This document shows positions 6,729 to 16,311 of a stretch of DNA of 23,324 nt, in pieces (within the stretch, counting starts at the first letter, position 1; the number at the start of each line of letters is the position of its first letter). The stretch lies in NCBI GenBank assembly GCA_047975025.1, contig JBKECY010000044.1:1-23324 (forward strand), read 5' to 3'. Below the pieces are notes generated by a model. It worked only from the letters and a program-made list of their open reading frames with translations. It had not been told where the DNA came from and ran no database searches. The translations under genes were made by a program, and so were the position numbers. This DNA is from JBKECY01 sp047975025 (GTDB lineage: Bacteria > Bacillota > Clostridia > Lachnospirales > Lachnospiraceae).

Positions 6729-6776
6729 AAAAAAGGCGGCACAAGAAAAGTAATCCTTTCTTGTACCGCCTTTTTT
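6729..6776. terminator. Bidirectional intrinsic terminator
   Basis: A-run, then GGCGG-c-ACAAGAAA, an 8-nt loop, TTTCTTGT-a-CCGCC and TTTTTT. The 13-bp stem with one mismatch is flanked by A6 and T6, so it can end both the ferritin transcript (plus) and the polysaccharide operon (minus). Confidence 0.9.
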
Positions 6777-6783
6777 ATGCCTG

Positions 6784-8160
6784 TCAATGATAGGCAGGGT
6801 ATAAGACCCGCACATAGGCATAGATGGCTGCCAGCGCGATGCCTGCTGCCAGCACGATATAGACAATGTTCCGCCAGCGTTCTTTCTTAATGAACTTTTC
6901 AATTGCATTCTGGTAGCCTGTGGCCACCAGATACATAAGCGGCAGCAGCATCGGCAGGCTGTATCTGCCCTGCGGCTGGTAATCTGAGGTGTACGAATAA
7001 TATACATTCAGAATATTCGGAATCAGGGCTGCCAAAAGCATGCACCAGTTGAAGATAGGACGCACCTGCCATTGTGCCTTGCACCGCACTGCAAACAGCT
7101 TTACCGGATGTACCAGCAGCAGTCCGAGCCCGCCAAGAAGCAGCGCCCAATACACATATACCACCTTCTTCGACAAAAAGACATTTAGATAACCAAAGGT
7201 TCCGATAAAGGACTCTGCCGTTATACTTACCCAGCCGTCTTCGAACGTCCCCCAAGGCTGCACCAGCATCTCCCAGAGCGAAATCCCGGTTCCCTGCGGT
7301 GTGATACGGGCAGACGGCTTATACTCTGCCGCCGCATACAATTCACCATACAAGGTTGAAGTTCTCGAACCAAGCAGATCTCCATCGTACAGCATGTAAT
7401 TACGAATGAACCACCAGCCAATCAGTACCAGTACAATGACACTGATCAACAGCCCTTTCTGCCAGAACGCTTTATACGCATGCTGTTGGCGACAGAACAA
7501 AAGCTGGGTGATTCCATAGAACAATATACTACACAAAATGAATCCATACGCATTATAGTAGGACAGCGCACACATGGAAATACCAAGTGCCAGCCCTATA
7601 CAGCTCTTGCTGTCCCATCTCGTCTGTACGCCGCGAATCCAGCAGTAGACAATCACAGCGGTAGAGAAGATGGCAAAGGCATCACAATTGACATAGGATG
7701 TTACGAACACAGCACTAGGAAGCAGTGCAACCAGCACCACGTTGAACCATCGGGCTTTTCCAGGGAATAGATTTCTGGCAATCCGGATTGCGAAAAAAGC
7801 TGTGCCAACACCGCTTAGAATGCTGACCATGCGTGCCGCCATCACCAGCACAAATGCATTCGAGCTGAAAAAGCTCGCTGCTTTCATGAAAACAGCTGCA
7901 ATCATATAAGGGAGAATCGGGTTAAAGGCATAGGAAAACCCCCACAATTCATCCCGGATTTCCAATTCGCCTCCGCTTGGGAGGCTGCCATGACGAAATA
8001 TGTATTCCACCACTTCAAAGCGCATACGTTCATCCGGTGCCGAGTCAAACGGCTGCGTGAGCGCCCAAATAAAATAAAAACAAAAAAGTCCTGCCAAAAA
8101 AATAAATTCCCATCGGTATTCCTTACGGGCTACCGGCTGGCATTGCTGCATGGTCTGCAT
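6784..8160 (-). CDS. DUF2142-type multi-pass membrane protein, probable GT-C glycosyltransferase
   Basis: 458 residues with about ten hydrophobic segments. The first loop carries PFDSAPDERMRFEVVEY (PDE at 42-44), resembling the acidic P-x-D-E-x-x-H/R-F motif of DUF2142 and related GT-C enzymes. Later come SFIGTFGYLNV and QGRYSLPMLLPLMYL, also seen in DUF2142 proteins. GT-C enzymes use lipid-phosphate sugars to glycosylate acceptors on the outer membrane face, so a plausible role is adding side-chain sugars to the exported chain; this is inferred, not shown. It is the last gene of the operon, 24 bases after rfbD, with GGGGAGAG just before the ATG, and ends at the shared terminator. No Wzy-type polymerase signature was recognised. 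Confidence 0.7.
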   Translation of the reverse strand: MQTMQQCQPVARKEYRWEFIFLAGLFCFYFIWALTQPFDSAPDERMRFEVVEYIFRHGSLPSGGELEIRDELWGFSYAFNPILPYMIAAVFMKAASFFSSNAFVLVMAARMVSILSGVGTAFFAIRIARNLFPGKARWFNVVLVALLPSAVFVTSYVNCDAFAIFSTAVIVYCWIRGVQTRWDSKSCIGLALGISMCALSYYNAYGFILCSILFYGITQLLFCRQQHAYKAFWQKGLLISVIVLVLIGWWFIRNYMLYDGDLLGSRTSTLYGELYAAAEYKPSARITPQGTGISLWEMLVQPWGTFEDGWVSITAESFIGTFGYLNVFLSKKVVYVYWALLLGGLGLLLVHPVKLFAVRCKAQWQVRPIFNWCMLLAALIPNILNVYYSYTSDYQPQGRYSLPMLLPLMYLVATGYQNAIEKFIKKERWRNIVYIVLAAGIALAAIYAYVRVLYPAYH

Positions 8161-8184
8161 ACTCTCTCCCCACTTCTACATGAA

Positions 8185-9030
8185 TTACCCGCGAATAATC
8201 TCCAGATAACGTTTGAGCGCATCTTCCCAGGCAGGCAGGCGATTGAATCCCATCGCATCCAGTTTGTCCTTATTCATGCGGCTGTTCGAAGGACGTTTCG
8301 CTTTTGCCGGAAAGCCGGAACTGTCCACAGGCGTAAGTTTCATCTCAATTCCTGCCTGTCTGAAAATTTCAGTTGCAAATTCATACCAGGAGCAAATCCC
8401 TTCGTTTGTAGCGTGATAAATGCCATACTTGTCTGACGTAATCATATCCACGACCAGCACTGCAAGGTCATAGGTATACGTAGGCGAACCAAACTGATCA
8501 TTCACCACATTTAAGGCATCTCTCGTCTCAGACAACTGCAGCATTGTCTTGATGAAATTCTTGCCGTTGACACCGAATACCCAGGCAATTCGGATAATAA
8601 AATACTGCTCCAGTGTTTCCTGAACGGCCACTTCACCTTCATATTTGGTCTGGCCATAGACATTCAGCGGCTGGCATGGGTCCTCTGGCTCCCAGGGACG
8701 TTCGCCCTGTCCGTCAAATACATAATCTGTACTAAAATACATCATTGGCAGATGCAGCTTCTTGCATACAACGGCAATATGCTTCGTGCCATCCACATTC
8801 ACTTTTCTGCAAATCTCTTCATTATCCTCAGCTGCATCCACTGCCGTATAGGCCGCACAATGAATCACAGCATCGACCTGTGCCTCTGTAATGACCTGCT
8901 CCACGATGGCTGCGTCCGTAATATCCATTTCCTCGACATCTACTCCCACTCCCTCATGGCCTCGTTTGGCCAGCTCGTTCATTACGTCATGTCCTAACTG
9001 TCCTTTGACTCCTGTCACTAAAACCTTCAT
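8185..9030 (-). CDS. rfbD: dTDP-4-dehydrorhamnose reductase (RmlD/RfbD)
   Basis: 281 residues, the usual length. It catalyses the last step of dTDP-L-rhamnose synthesis, NAD(P)H-dependent reduction of dTDP-4-keto-rhamnose. It shows the nucleotide-binding motif TGVKGQLG (6-13), the STDYVFDG segment with catalytic Thr at 101, and YGQTK with Y125 and K129 of the SDR catalytic pair. The C-terminal RPSNSRMNKDKL is also typical of RmlD. It lies about 9.4 kb downstream of rfbBAC in the same operon, between the glycosyltransferases and the DUF2142 protein, and completes the pathway. Confidence 0.95.
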   Translation of the reverse strand: MKVLVTGVKGQLGHDVMNELAKRGHEGVGVDVEEMDITDAAIVEQVITEAQVDAVIHCAAYTAVDAAEDNEEICRKVNVDGTKHIAVVCKKLHLPMMYFSTDYVFDGQGERPWEPEDPCQPLNVYGQTKYEGEVAVQETLEQYFIIRIAWVFGVNGKNFIKTMLQLSETRDALNVVNDQFGSPTYTYDLAVLVVDMITSDKYGIYHATNEGICSWYEFATEIFRQAGIEMKLTPVDSSGFPAKAKRPSNSRMNKDKLDAMGFNRLPAWEDALKRYLEIIRG

Positions 9031-9077
9031 ACCTGCACCTCCTGCTTGTATTTATTCTTATCTGTCAAATTTGACGA

Positions 9078-11498
9078 TCAGATTCTGCGCAATGAAAAAT
9101 CCTGGCTGTCCAATGTCAGATTTGGGTTATAATATGGATCCCCTTTAAGAAGAATTTCGGGCCACTTTCTCTTGAAGGTCTCGATTTCTCCCTGAAACCT
9201 TGCTACCTTTTCAGGCGTATCCTCAAGTCCTCTGGATTTTGATTCATAATGATACATTTCAACATAAGGGTTGTAGACGATCAGCTTACCAAGTGCCCGT
9301 ATCTTCATGCAGAAATCAATATCGTTAAAAGCGACTTTCAGCTCTTCGGAGAACCCTCCTACGGCCTCGTACACCTCTCTGGGCACCATCATACAGGCAG
9401 CTGTAACCGCGCTGTAATTCTGTGCGGTAATAATGCGGTGGCAGTACCCGGTAAACCCGCGCTTCTGCTGTAAAAAGGCATGGCCGGCAATACCGCCAAA
9501 ACCAACAATCACGCCCGCATGCTGTATCGTATCGTCATCAAAGTACAGTCTGCCGCCGACGGCTCCCACATCTTTGCGCATGCAATAGCCCAACAGTTCC
9601 TCGATACAATCCTCGTTTATAATCTCGGTATCATTGTTCAGGAGCCACAGATACTCTCCCTTGGCAAAAGAAACACCGTAGTTATTTATGGCCGAATAGT
9701 TGAATTCCTCTGCCCAGCGGACAACGCGTACTTTCGCATTCTGCTCTTCAAGCGTTTTGTAGTAGTCAAAGGTGCTTTCCAGGACGCTGTTGTTCTCAAC
9801 AATAATATATTCAATATTGCGATAGGTAGCTTTGCTTTCAATCGATGCAATACAGCGCTGCAGATCCTCTATGTGATCCTTGTTGGGTATAATAATGGAT
9901 ACCAGCGGATCGTTGGATCTTATGAAGGTCGTCCGGTACAGTCCCAGATATTCTCCATTTTCAATCTTTACGGGCACGCCCAGTCGCTCATAATGCGCTT
10001 CAATCGCACGTTTTCCTGCTTCGAAGGCATATAATTTGCTTTCCGGATTCTCTGCGGTCGAGCCTTCAAAGAACCGCCAGTGATACAGGATGCGCGGTAT
10101 ATGGTGAATATGATTTGCTGCCTCCGTACAGCGCAGGATAAAATCATAATCCTGAGCACCGTCAAACTCAGGGCGCAGCATTCCGACCTGTTCAATCATG
10201 GTCTGCTTCACAACCAGCAGATGACAGATATAATTCACTGTGCATAGCAAATCCTGATTGAAATCCGGCTTCATATGCGGCTGCATGAATTCACCGGTCA
10301 CAGTGACCTTATCCTCATCCGAATAGAGGACTTCCACCTGTGGATCTTCATTAATTGCTTTGACACACTCATACAGTGCATCCGGTGTCAGGAGGTCGTC
10401 ATGGTCGGAAAATGCAATATACTCTCCGGCAGCGATGCGTATGGCTTCATTGGTGTTCTCGGCTATATGCAGCTGTTCCTCGTGATAGACGACCTGAATC
10501 CTCCGATCCGCCGCTGTCAGCTTTTGCAACTGCCCCGTCAACGGTGAATCCGGTCCGCTGCCGTCAGAAAGACACAGCTGCCAGTTCTCATACGTCTGTG
10601 CCTGTACCGACTCAACGAATTCACGCAGGTACTGCTCCGGTGTCTTATACAGTGGTACTACAATACTTATAAGCGGCTGGTGCGCAAATACATGGGCTCT
10701 TTGCCGGCTCAGTTCCGATGCAGAACGAAGATGCTTTTGTATCCACTCCTGATAGACGACCGGTTTTTGAGGACCATTGGTCACCCTCCCGGCTGCCTTT
10801 TTCAAAAAGCTTCCTAAGCCGTTATAATACAGGTGATTTCTGCCTTTTCGATACAGACGCACCAGACGCTGCAGTTTCAGCGATGTCGGCGAAAGGTCGA
10901 TTTCCTCAACCGCATTTTTCTCCTTCGTCTTAAGCAAAAGATAGATACGGCCTTTGGGTACGGCATTCATCTCAATCATAAATCCGCAATGCGGATCGAC
11001 ATCACACTCACCATACAGGTGCACAACATCTTTTCTGTTAAAACGCTGAATCGTGCAATTGATTTTTTCTTTGTTTTCTCCTGCTACGGCTATACTGACG
11101 GGGAGCGCACTGGCACACCAGCCATGAATCCTGCACACATTATCCTTGTGACTGACGTAGACTTCATCGAAAAACGTCTGGATGGCCCCTCTTTTTTTCA
11201 GCAACTCCTTGACTGTAATATAGAAACATGTCGTTTTCTTGCCGTCGCAGCTTACATAAGCCCGCAGTGCATGAGACTTCGCCAGATGCTCCGGAATCGT
11301 TACGAGCACTCTGGTCTGCCGGCCATGTTCTTTCTCGCTTATGATATCCGAAAGAATCTGCGTGTGTGACGCAAGCTTGGTCTTATCCAGATATACACTT
11401 ACCTCGGCATCCGGCACAAGCCAGCCGGTAAGAATGTAGGTTTCTGCGGAAAGCAGATGAAATCTGTCATTGTGAATTAAAAAGCCATTGTTATACAT
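9078..11498 (-). CDS. Double GT2 glycosyltransferase with N-terminal GW modules (second of pair)
   Basis: 806 residues. About 1-200 holds two beta-rich modules, each with a Gly-Trp (TGWLVP at 24-29, IHGWCAS at 124-130). A linker leads to a first GT2 domain from about 275 (PLISIVVPLYKTP, SDHDD 364-368, YSDEDKV 392-398, DGAQDYD 446-452). A second GT2 domain starts near 531 (PLVSIIIPNKDH, NND 621-623, FNDIDFC 724-730). Both domains keep the aspartates expected for nucleotide-sugar and metal binding. Two catalytic centres in one protein suggest a polymerase adding two linkages or sugars in turn, probably including rhamnose given the rfb genes. The ATG overlaps the upstream stop by 8 bases, implying coupling. 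It is a clear paralogue of the 838-residue protein at 11491-14007. Confidence 0.85.
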   Translation of the reverse strand: MYNNGFLIHNDRFHLLSAETYILTGWLVPDAEVSVYLDKTKLASHTQILSDIISEKEHGRQTRVLVTIPEHLAKSHALRAYVSCDGKKTTCFYITVKELLKKRGAIQTFFDEVYVSHKDNVCRIHGWCASALPVSIAVAGENKEKINCTIQRFNRKDVVHLYGECDVDPHCGFMIEMNAVPKGRIYLLLKTKEKNAVEEIDLSPTSLKLQRLVRLYRKGRNHLYYNGLGSFLKKAAGRVTNGPQKPVVYQEWIQKHLRSASELSRQRAHVFAHQPLISIVVPLYKTPEQYLREFVESVQAQTYENWQLCLSDGSGPDSPLTGQLQKLTAADRRIQVVYHEEQLHIAENTNEAIRIAAGEYIAFSDHDDLLTPDALYECVKAINEDPQVEVLYSDEDKVTVTGEFMQPHMKPDFNQDLLCTVNYICHLLVVKQTMIEQVGMLRPEFDGAQDYDFILRCTEAANHIHHIPRILYHWRFFEGSTAENPESKLYAFEAGKRAIEAHYERLGVPVKIENGEYLGLYRTTFIRSNDPLVSIIIPNKDHIEDLQRCIASIESKATYRNIEYIIVENNSVLESTFDYYKTLEEQNAKVRVVRWAEEFNYSAINNYGVSFAKGEYLWLLNNDTEIINEDCIEELLGYCMRKDVGAVGGRLYFDDDTIQHAGVIVGFGGIAGHAFLQQKRGFTGYCHRIITAQNYSAVTAACMMVPREVYEAVGGFSEELKVAFNDIDFCMKIRALGKLIVYNPYVEMYHYESKSRGLEDTPEKVARFQGEIETFKRKWPEILLKGDPYYNPNLTLDSQDFSLRRI

Positions 11499-14007
11499 CT
11501 TTGTCCTCTTCTTCTGTTCGCAAAGAAAAATCCGAGCGTTTTAAGGTCAGGTTCTTGTTGTAATTCGGATCTCCCTCTTCCAGTATCTGCGGCCATTTCT
11601 TATGAAATCTCATGGTTTCTCCGAGAAAACGGGCCTTCTTCTCTTCTGTATCTTCCTGTTTTCTGGATTTTGACTCGTAATGATATAATTCCACATAAGG
11701 TGTAAATACAATCTTGTAGCCTGCCTCCTGAAATTTCATACAGATATCAATATCATTGAAGGCAACCTGGTATTCTTCATCAAATCCTTCGACCTGCTCG
11801 AATACCTCTCTTTTGACCAGCATACAGGCCGCTGTTACAGCTGATAAATACTGTGCCGTAACCGCTCTTCCAGCATGACTCGCATCATTTCGCTGCAGAC
11901 CGCAGCACATATGACCTGCCACACCGCCCATACCGATAATAACACCGGCATGCTGTATGATTTCATCCGGATAATACAGCTTGGCACCGACCATTCCGAC
12001 TTCCGGTCTCTGCATCTCCCGCAGAAGTTCTTCGAGCCACTGCGGTGTGATTAATTCCATATCATTGTTCAAAAACAGCAGATATTCCCCTGTCGCCTCG
12101 CGCGCTGCGAAATTATTGATCGCCGCATAATTGAACCCGCTCTCCCATGTCAGAACCCGTATCCCCGGGTACTGTTCCATCAAGGACTCATAGTAAGCAA
12201 ATGTTGCCGGTTCTTCACTGTTATTTTCAACGATCAGAATTTCAAAATTCTTATACGTCGTTTTCTCGTATACCGAATCCAGACACAGCTTCAAATCTTC
12301 CACATGATCTTTATTCGGTATGATAATGCTGATTTTAGGCGTGCCTTGCAATGCAAATTCGGTTCTGTATCTGCCCGGCAGACGCGTCGTAGAAACAGTT
12401 GCGGCAATCCCCAGCCGTTCGTAGTGTGCTTCCAGTGCGCTCTTGCCTGCATCAAGCGCATAGCCCTTGCTGTCCGCATTGGCTGCCGTCGAATTAGGAT
12501 GTGAACGCCAGTGATACAGCACTTTCGGAATATGACAAATTTCCTGTACCGGATCGCTTAATACCTGTTCACAGCAGCGCAGAATCATATCGTAATCCTG
12601 TGCACCGTCATACTTACTTTGAAAGCCCCCGACCGCCTGCATCACACTTTTCTTTACCACGAAGATATGGCAGATATAATTGTTGCTCTCCAGCATGCGC
12701 AGATTGAAGTCCGGCTTGAAATGCGGTTCAAAATAATGCAGACCGTCCATTGTCACCTTATCTTCATCGGTATACAGAATCGCCGCCTCAGGATGCTTAT
12801 GAATTGCACTGACAATTTCGTACAAAGCACCTTGCTCGATGATGTCATCATGGTCACTTAGCATAATGAAGTCACCCGAAGCCATGGCAACGGCGGCATT
12901 GGTGTTCTCTGAAATCCCCAGATTCTTTTCAAGCTTTTGGTACTTGATTCTCCGGTCTTTTTTGTATTTCCGGGTAATCAATTCCCCGACCTCAGCCACG
13001 CTGCTGCCATCGGCCATACACAGCTCCCAGTTCGTGTACGTCTGGGTTCTGATGGATTCAATCATTTCCTCAAGGTAGTCAAGCGGTGTATTATAAAGCG
13101 GCATTACAATACTGATACAAGGTGCATATCCGAAAACACGTTTCTTTTGCGCACGCTGTACAGATTTGGAAGGCTTTTGCTTCTGCGCCCATGTATCATA
13201 TTCGGAAAATTCCTTGACCAGATCTTTTCGAAGCTGCTTGAAAAAGGTGGCTCTGCCATTTTCACGAATATACGCGGCATGTGTCCGCCACATCTGCGGT
13301 TTGATTACATTCCAGGTTCTTCCCCAGACTGTGTTCTCAAATAAGAGCCGGGCTTTGGGTATGACATATTCCTTGGCCGCCGCAGGTGTACTCATCCGCA
13401 GAATTCCTTCTTTAGTCCGAAGCGCAGCCGGAGCGATTCGAATACGAAACCCGATTTCTTCTCCTTTTTCCACCAGTTCCTCAAATGCAATACGTACATC
13501 TTCTCTGGCAAGGCGCAGAATTTCACAGGGCACAGGTTGTCCCTGTGCATCCAGAACCTTAAGAACCGGAGCCTCCTTTTTCCCGATAGCCCAGCCTTTT
13601 AGCTCAACCTGATTTTCAACAATTCCAATTTCATCTATATTGAACAGAATTGCTTCATTCATAATTTCGTTCTTGAGTGCTTCCCGCGTATAGCTTGCGA
13701 GCACTTTCTCCGCGGTTCCCTGTCTGACCAGAATCTCAAGGGAGTCGAGAGACTCAACTTTTTCACTGATTTGAGGTATTTTAAAACTATAACCCGGTTC
13801 TTTGGGCAGACGGGTTTCTCGTAATACGTTGGCAATATCCGGACGTGCTTTGCGCTCCATGTCAGTGACCTGGGTCTTTGCCTGTCCGATTTTATAGAAG
13901 AGCACCATCGGGGTGTCTCCTTCTTGCACAAGCCACCCGTCCACATACAGAATATCCGTATCGGAATCATATCGTACTTCATCTACACTTGCTAGTAGTA
14001 TGCTCAT
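11491..14007 (-). CDS. Double GT2 glycosyltransferase with N-terminal GW modules (first of pair)
   Basis: 838 residues with the same layout as its neighbour: two N-terminal beta modules with Gly-Trp (VDGWLVQ near 24, LKGWAIG near 138), a basic helical linker (about 220-290), GT2 domain A from 297 (CISIVMPLYNTP, SDHDD 384-388, YTDEDKV 412-418, DGAQDYD 467-473) and GT2 domain B from 558 (KISIIIPNKDH, NND 647-649, FNDIDICMK 750-758). It has no membrane segment, so it would act on the cytoplasmic side on a lipid-linked chain that the adjacent Wzm/Wzt exporter takes out. The ATG follows immediately after the kinase-like gene's stop. Specificity cannot be read from sequence; rhamnosyl transfer is suggested by context. 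Confidence 0.85.
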   Translation of the reverse strand: MSILLASVDEVRYDSDTDILYVDGWLVQEGDTPMVLFYKIGQAKTQVTDMERKARPDIANVLRETRLPKEPGYSFKIPQISEKVESLDSLEILVRQGTAEKVLASYTREALKNEIMNEAILFNIDEIGIVENQVELKGWAIGKKEAPVLKVLDAQGQPVPCEILRLAREDVRIAFEELVEKGEEIGFRIRIAPAALRTKEGILRMSTPAAAKEYVIPKARLLFENTVWGRTWNVIKPQMWRTHAAYIRENGRATFFKQLRKDLVKEFSEYDTWAQKQKPSKSVQRAQKKRVFGYAPCISIVMPLYNTPLDYLEEMIESIRTQTYTNWELCMADGSSVAEVGELITRKYKKDRRIKYQKLEKNLGISENTNAAVAMASGDFIMLSDHDDIIEQGALYEIVSAIHKHPEAAILYTDEDKVTMDGLHYFEPHFKPDFNLRMLESNNYICHIFVVKKSVMQAVGGFQSKYDGAQDYDMILRCCEQVLSDPVQEICHIPKVLYHWRSHPNSTAANADSKGYALDAGKSALEAHYERLGIAATVSTTRLPGRYRTEFALQGTPKISIIIPNKDHVEDLKLCLDSVYEKTTYKNFEILIVENNSEEPATFAYYESLMEQYPGIRVLTWESGFNYAAINNFAAREATGEYLLFLNNDMELITPQWLEELLREMQRPEVGMVGAKLYYPDEIIQHAGVIIGMGGVAGHMCCGLQRNDASHAGRAVTAQYLSAVTAACMLVKREVFEQVEGFDEEYQVAFNDIDICMKFQEAGYKIVFTPYVELYHYESKSRKQEDTEEKKARFLGETMRFHKKWPQILEEGDPNYNKNLTLKRSDFSLRTEEEDKDV

Positions 14008-15357
14008 TTATCTGTCCTCGCTTTTTTCTTTGGACGTAACATCTTTGTATTTCCTGTACGCCTTCCAGATTTTGGTCTGCTCCATGTTACGAATCAGCTC
14101 ATCTCTTTGCTGAATCACCGCATCCTTTTCATCGATGACTGCGCTGAGTGCTGCCGTATGCTGCTGCTCGGTTTGCCATGTGTTATAGAGGCGTTCGACC
14201 TGCTGCTGCACTGCCTCCTCCATATAGTGTATTTCATAGGTGATCTGAATTGGTGTACGGACGCCCTCCGGCAGTTCAAACAGAATCTGCGGGTCTGTGG
14301 TGAAGAAGAACCAGCGAAACTCATCTAAGCTTACTCCGTTTGTTTCAAACAGCAGTGTCTGCTCATCCGCCGTACGAATACTGAGATTCTGCAGGCAGCA
14401 CGCTTGCGAACAAGGATCCAGCCGCACATAACGTGTTGTCTTCTGTGGTGAAAGTGTGTAGATCACCTGCCCCTCTTTGGATGGCTCGAAGATCGATTGT
14501 CCTTCTTCAAAATGCATTCTGTCAGATTCAAAAAGCTGAATCTGCTGTCTTTGTTCCTGCGCATTTGTCATATGCAGAACGTGCCGTACATCTAAGCTTC
14601 CCGGCGAAATATACGGGTACAGATTGCGTATCGGCACATGTGTTTGCTCTGTTGACTCTGAGAGAATATAACGTTCCTGGAAATTTTGCTCCATGACTTT
14701 ATAGGCTTGTATCTCTTCTGCAGTAATTCCTACCTTGGCCATCAGACCGAGTTTACGGATTGCGGCACTTGCCAGATTACTATGTTCAAAATAATGCAGG
14801 ATTCTGTATAGTACGAACCGCATCGGCACCGGAAAGGCAAAGCTCCATTCATAGTCAATCAGCGTCCAGGTATCCTCTTGGACAATGACATTTCCCAGAA
14901 CCATATCAATATCAGTCACAGGGGCGCACAGCAGACCTTCCGGAAGCTCAACATCACCAAACACCTCAAGAAACTGCGGTGTTTTCTTAAAAGGTTCTGT
15001 CACGTGGCCTTTACTGACCTCTTCAATATAAGAAAGCAGCAGTTGTATCAGTGTATCTGTCCTGCCTTCTAACAGGCAGGTGCTCAAAATATGTTCCAGC
15101 GTCACACCTTCGAGATACTCCAGACTAATCCCGCCTTCTTGCTGCTCACAGCGGTTCATCACGATCCTGGTATCCTGGTACATCCTGCTAAGCGCTTCAT
15201 ACGAGGTATGAATTCCCGCGATATGTCCCTTTCCCTCCGGGTATGTATTTTTTTTAAATACACGTCGTGCCCCTTGCTCGTCCGACAGAATATCTGTCCG
15301 CAATGAGAATCGTCTGGAGCGCTCGTTGGAATACTTCGTGAATATAATTTTTTCCAT
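14008..15357 (-). CDS. Kinase-fold protein with C-terminal coiled coil, putative polysaccharide chain-end kinase
   Basis: 449 residues. The N-terminal 1-230 looks like a protein-kinase/phosphotransferase fold: a lysine pair K35/K36 in RRVFKK, a hinge-like LEYLEG (79-84), a catalytic-loop-like DMVLGN giving D151 and N156, and a DFG-equivalent IDYEW with D168. The expected pattern D-x4-N ... D-Y-E is complete, so phosphotransfer looks possible. About 250-375 is a beta-rich region of unknown kind, and about 375-430 is a heptad-like, Gln/Glu-rich coiled coil. The gene follows the methyltransferase by one base and abuts the glycosyltransferase start, so the three are translationally coupled. Methyltransferase plus kinase plus coiled coil beside Wzt recalls WbdD of E. 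coli O9a, which caps and measures the O-chain. An aminoglycoside-type or lipid kinase role cannot be excluded. Confidence 0.6.
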   Translation of the reverse strand: MEKIIFTKYSNERSRRFSLRTDILSDEQGARRVFKKNTYPEGKGHIAGIHTSYEALSRMYQDTRIVMNRCEQQEGGISLEYLEGVTLEHILSTCLLEGRTDTLIQLLLSYIEEVSKGHVTEPFKKTPQFLEVFGDVELPEGLLCAPVTDIDMVLGNVIVQEDTWTLIDYEWSFAFPVPMRFVLYRILHYFEHSNLASAAIRKLGLMAKVGITAEEIQAYKVMEQNFQERYILSESTEQTHVPIRNLYPYISPGSLDVRHVLHMTNAQEQRQQIQLFESDRMHFEEGQSIFEPSKEGQVIYTLSPQKTTRYVRLDPCSQACCLQNLSIRTADEQTLLFETNGVSLDEFRWFFFTTDPQILFELPEGVRTPIQITYEIHYMEEAVQQQVERLYNTWQTEQQHTAALSAVIDEKDAVIQQRDELIRNMEQTKIWKAYRKYKDVTSKEKSEDR

Positions 15358-15358
15358 C

Positions 15359-16282
15359 CTATGCTTCCCCCTCTAAGACGACCAGAAATGAATTAGAAAA
15401 GACCGGAAACAAACCACTGTTAATGATACTGTCAAACGCACTTGCTTCATCGAACAGCTGCAGCCTCCTGCGGTCAAAGTTGTTCTGATTGTTCCTAAGG
15501 TCACCGGGTGTCGGCAGATATTCGTCTGAATAGATGGAAAGCGGAAGCTTATAGTCAGGGTACGGGTAGTAGAACGTATAGTTGTCAAAGCCTGCACGCT
15601 GCATCATTGCTTCCAGCTCCGGCTTGGAAAATGTCCGTACCAGCGTTTCGTCCCTGTAACCTTCTATTCCTTCAAACAGAACACCGGTGTGATCTTCCGT
15701 ACAGCCGGCAAAATATTTTAAGCCCAGACGATTTTCAATCGCAATCACAATTTTCCCTCCCGGAGTCAGGTGGCGCTTCATTGTTTTGATGAAATCCACA
15801 TAAGGGTCCTCCGTATGAATGTAACCTCTGGCATACTCAAATACACCGATCAAGGTAATCCAGTCATACCGTTGGGGAAGGTGCGGCTCCACCTCTTCGA
15901 AATTCCCCAGCAGAATTTCAATATTACTGCACTTTGCATTGCGATTCGCATTAATCAGGCTTCTCTTTTTGGAAAGTTCAATACAGGTCACTTTCTGTGC
16001 CATCGCACTAAGTGCCCCAGTCACTGCTCCGCAGCCCGAGCCTACCTCTAATACCGTATCGCCGCTGCCAATCGGCAGCCAATCCACAATATTTCCCCGC
16101 AAATGTGACAAATGATACAAAATAGCCCAGTCTTTACTCTGGGCAATCAGTTCATTGTATTCTTCCGTTGTATGTGTGCTGACAAGTTCCAGGATTCTGT
16201 CCTCAATCACCCCGTCACTGTACAGATCTTCACCGGGATAATAGGTCCCGTCCAGTATCACTTCACCTATTTTTTCCTTCAT
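15359..16282 (-). CDS. Class I SAM-dependent methyltransferase of the polysaccharide operon
   Basis: 307 residues. Motif I LEVGSGCGAVTG (78-89) and the ribose-binding acid in CIELSKKR (E102) mark a Rossmann-fold SAM enzyme. LGNFEEVEP and RYDWITLIGVFEYA correspond to motifs II and post-II, and HLTPGGKIVIAIENRLGLKY to motif III. Ahead of the core is a 65-residue N-terminal segment, and after it about 110 residues with TGVLFEGIEGYRDETLVRTF and a Tyr/Pro-rich stretch, probably the acceptor lid. It presumably methylates a sugar of the chain, perhaps its non-reducing end. It lies between wzt (29 bases upstream) and the kinase-like gene (one base downstream), with AGGAAGG before its ATG. The acceptor is not known. 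Confidence 0.8.
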   Translation of the reverse strand: MKEKIGEVILDGTYYPGEDLYSDGVIEDRILELVSTHTTEEYNELIAQSKDWAILYHLSHLRGNIVDWLPIGSGDTVLEVGSGCGAVTGALSAMAQKVTCIELSKKRSLINANRNAKCSNIEILLGNFEEVEPHLPQRYDWITLIGVFEYARGYIHTEDPYVDFIKTMKRHLTPGGKIVIAIENRLGLKYFAGCTEDHTGVLFEGIEGYRDETLVRTFSKPELEAMMQRAGFDNYTFYYPYPDYKLPLSIYSDEYLPTPGDLRNNQNNFDRRRLQLFDEASAFDSIINSGLFPVFSNSFLVVLEGEA

Positions 16283-16311
16283 CGTATGAATTCCTTCCTA
16301 CTCTTTACTGT

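Noticed and set aside
11521..13979. Plus-strand frames of 60-150 codons opposite the glycosyltransferases
   Set aside because: They are shadows of conserved GT2 coding sequence, with no ribosome sites or protein-like motifs.
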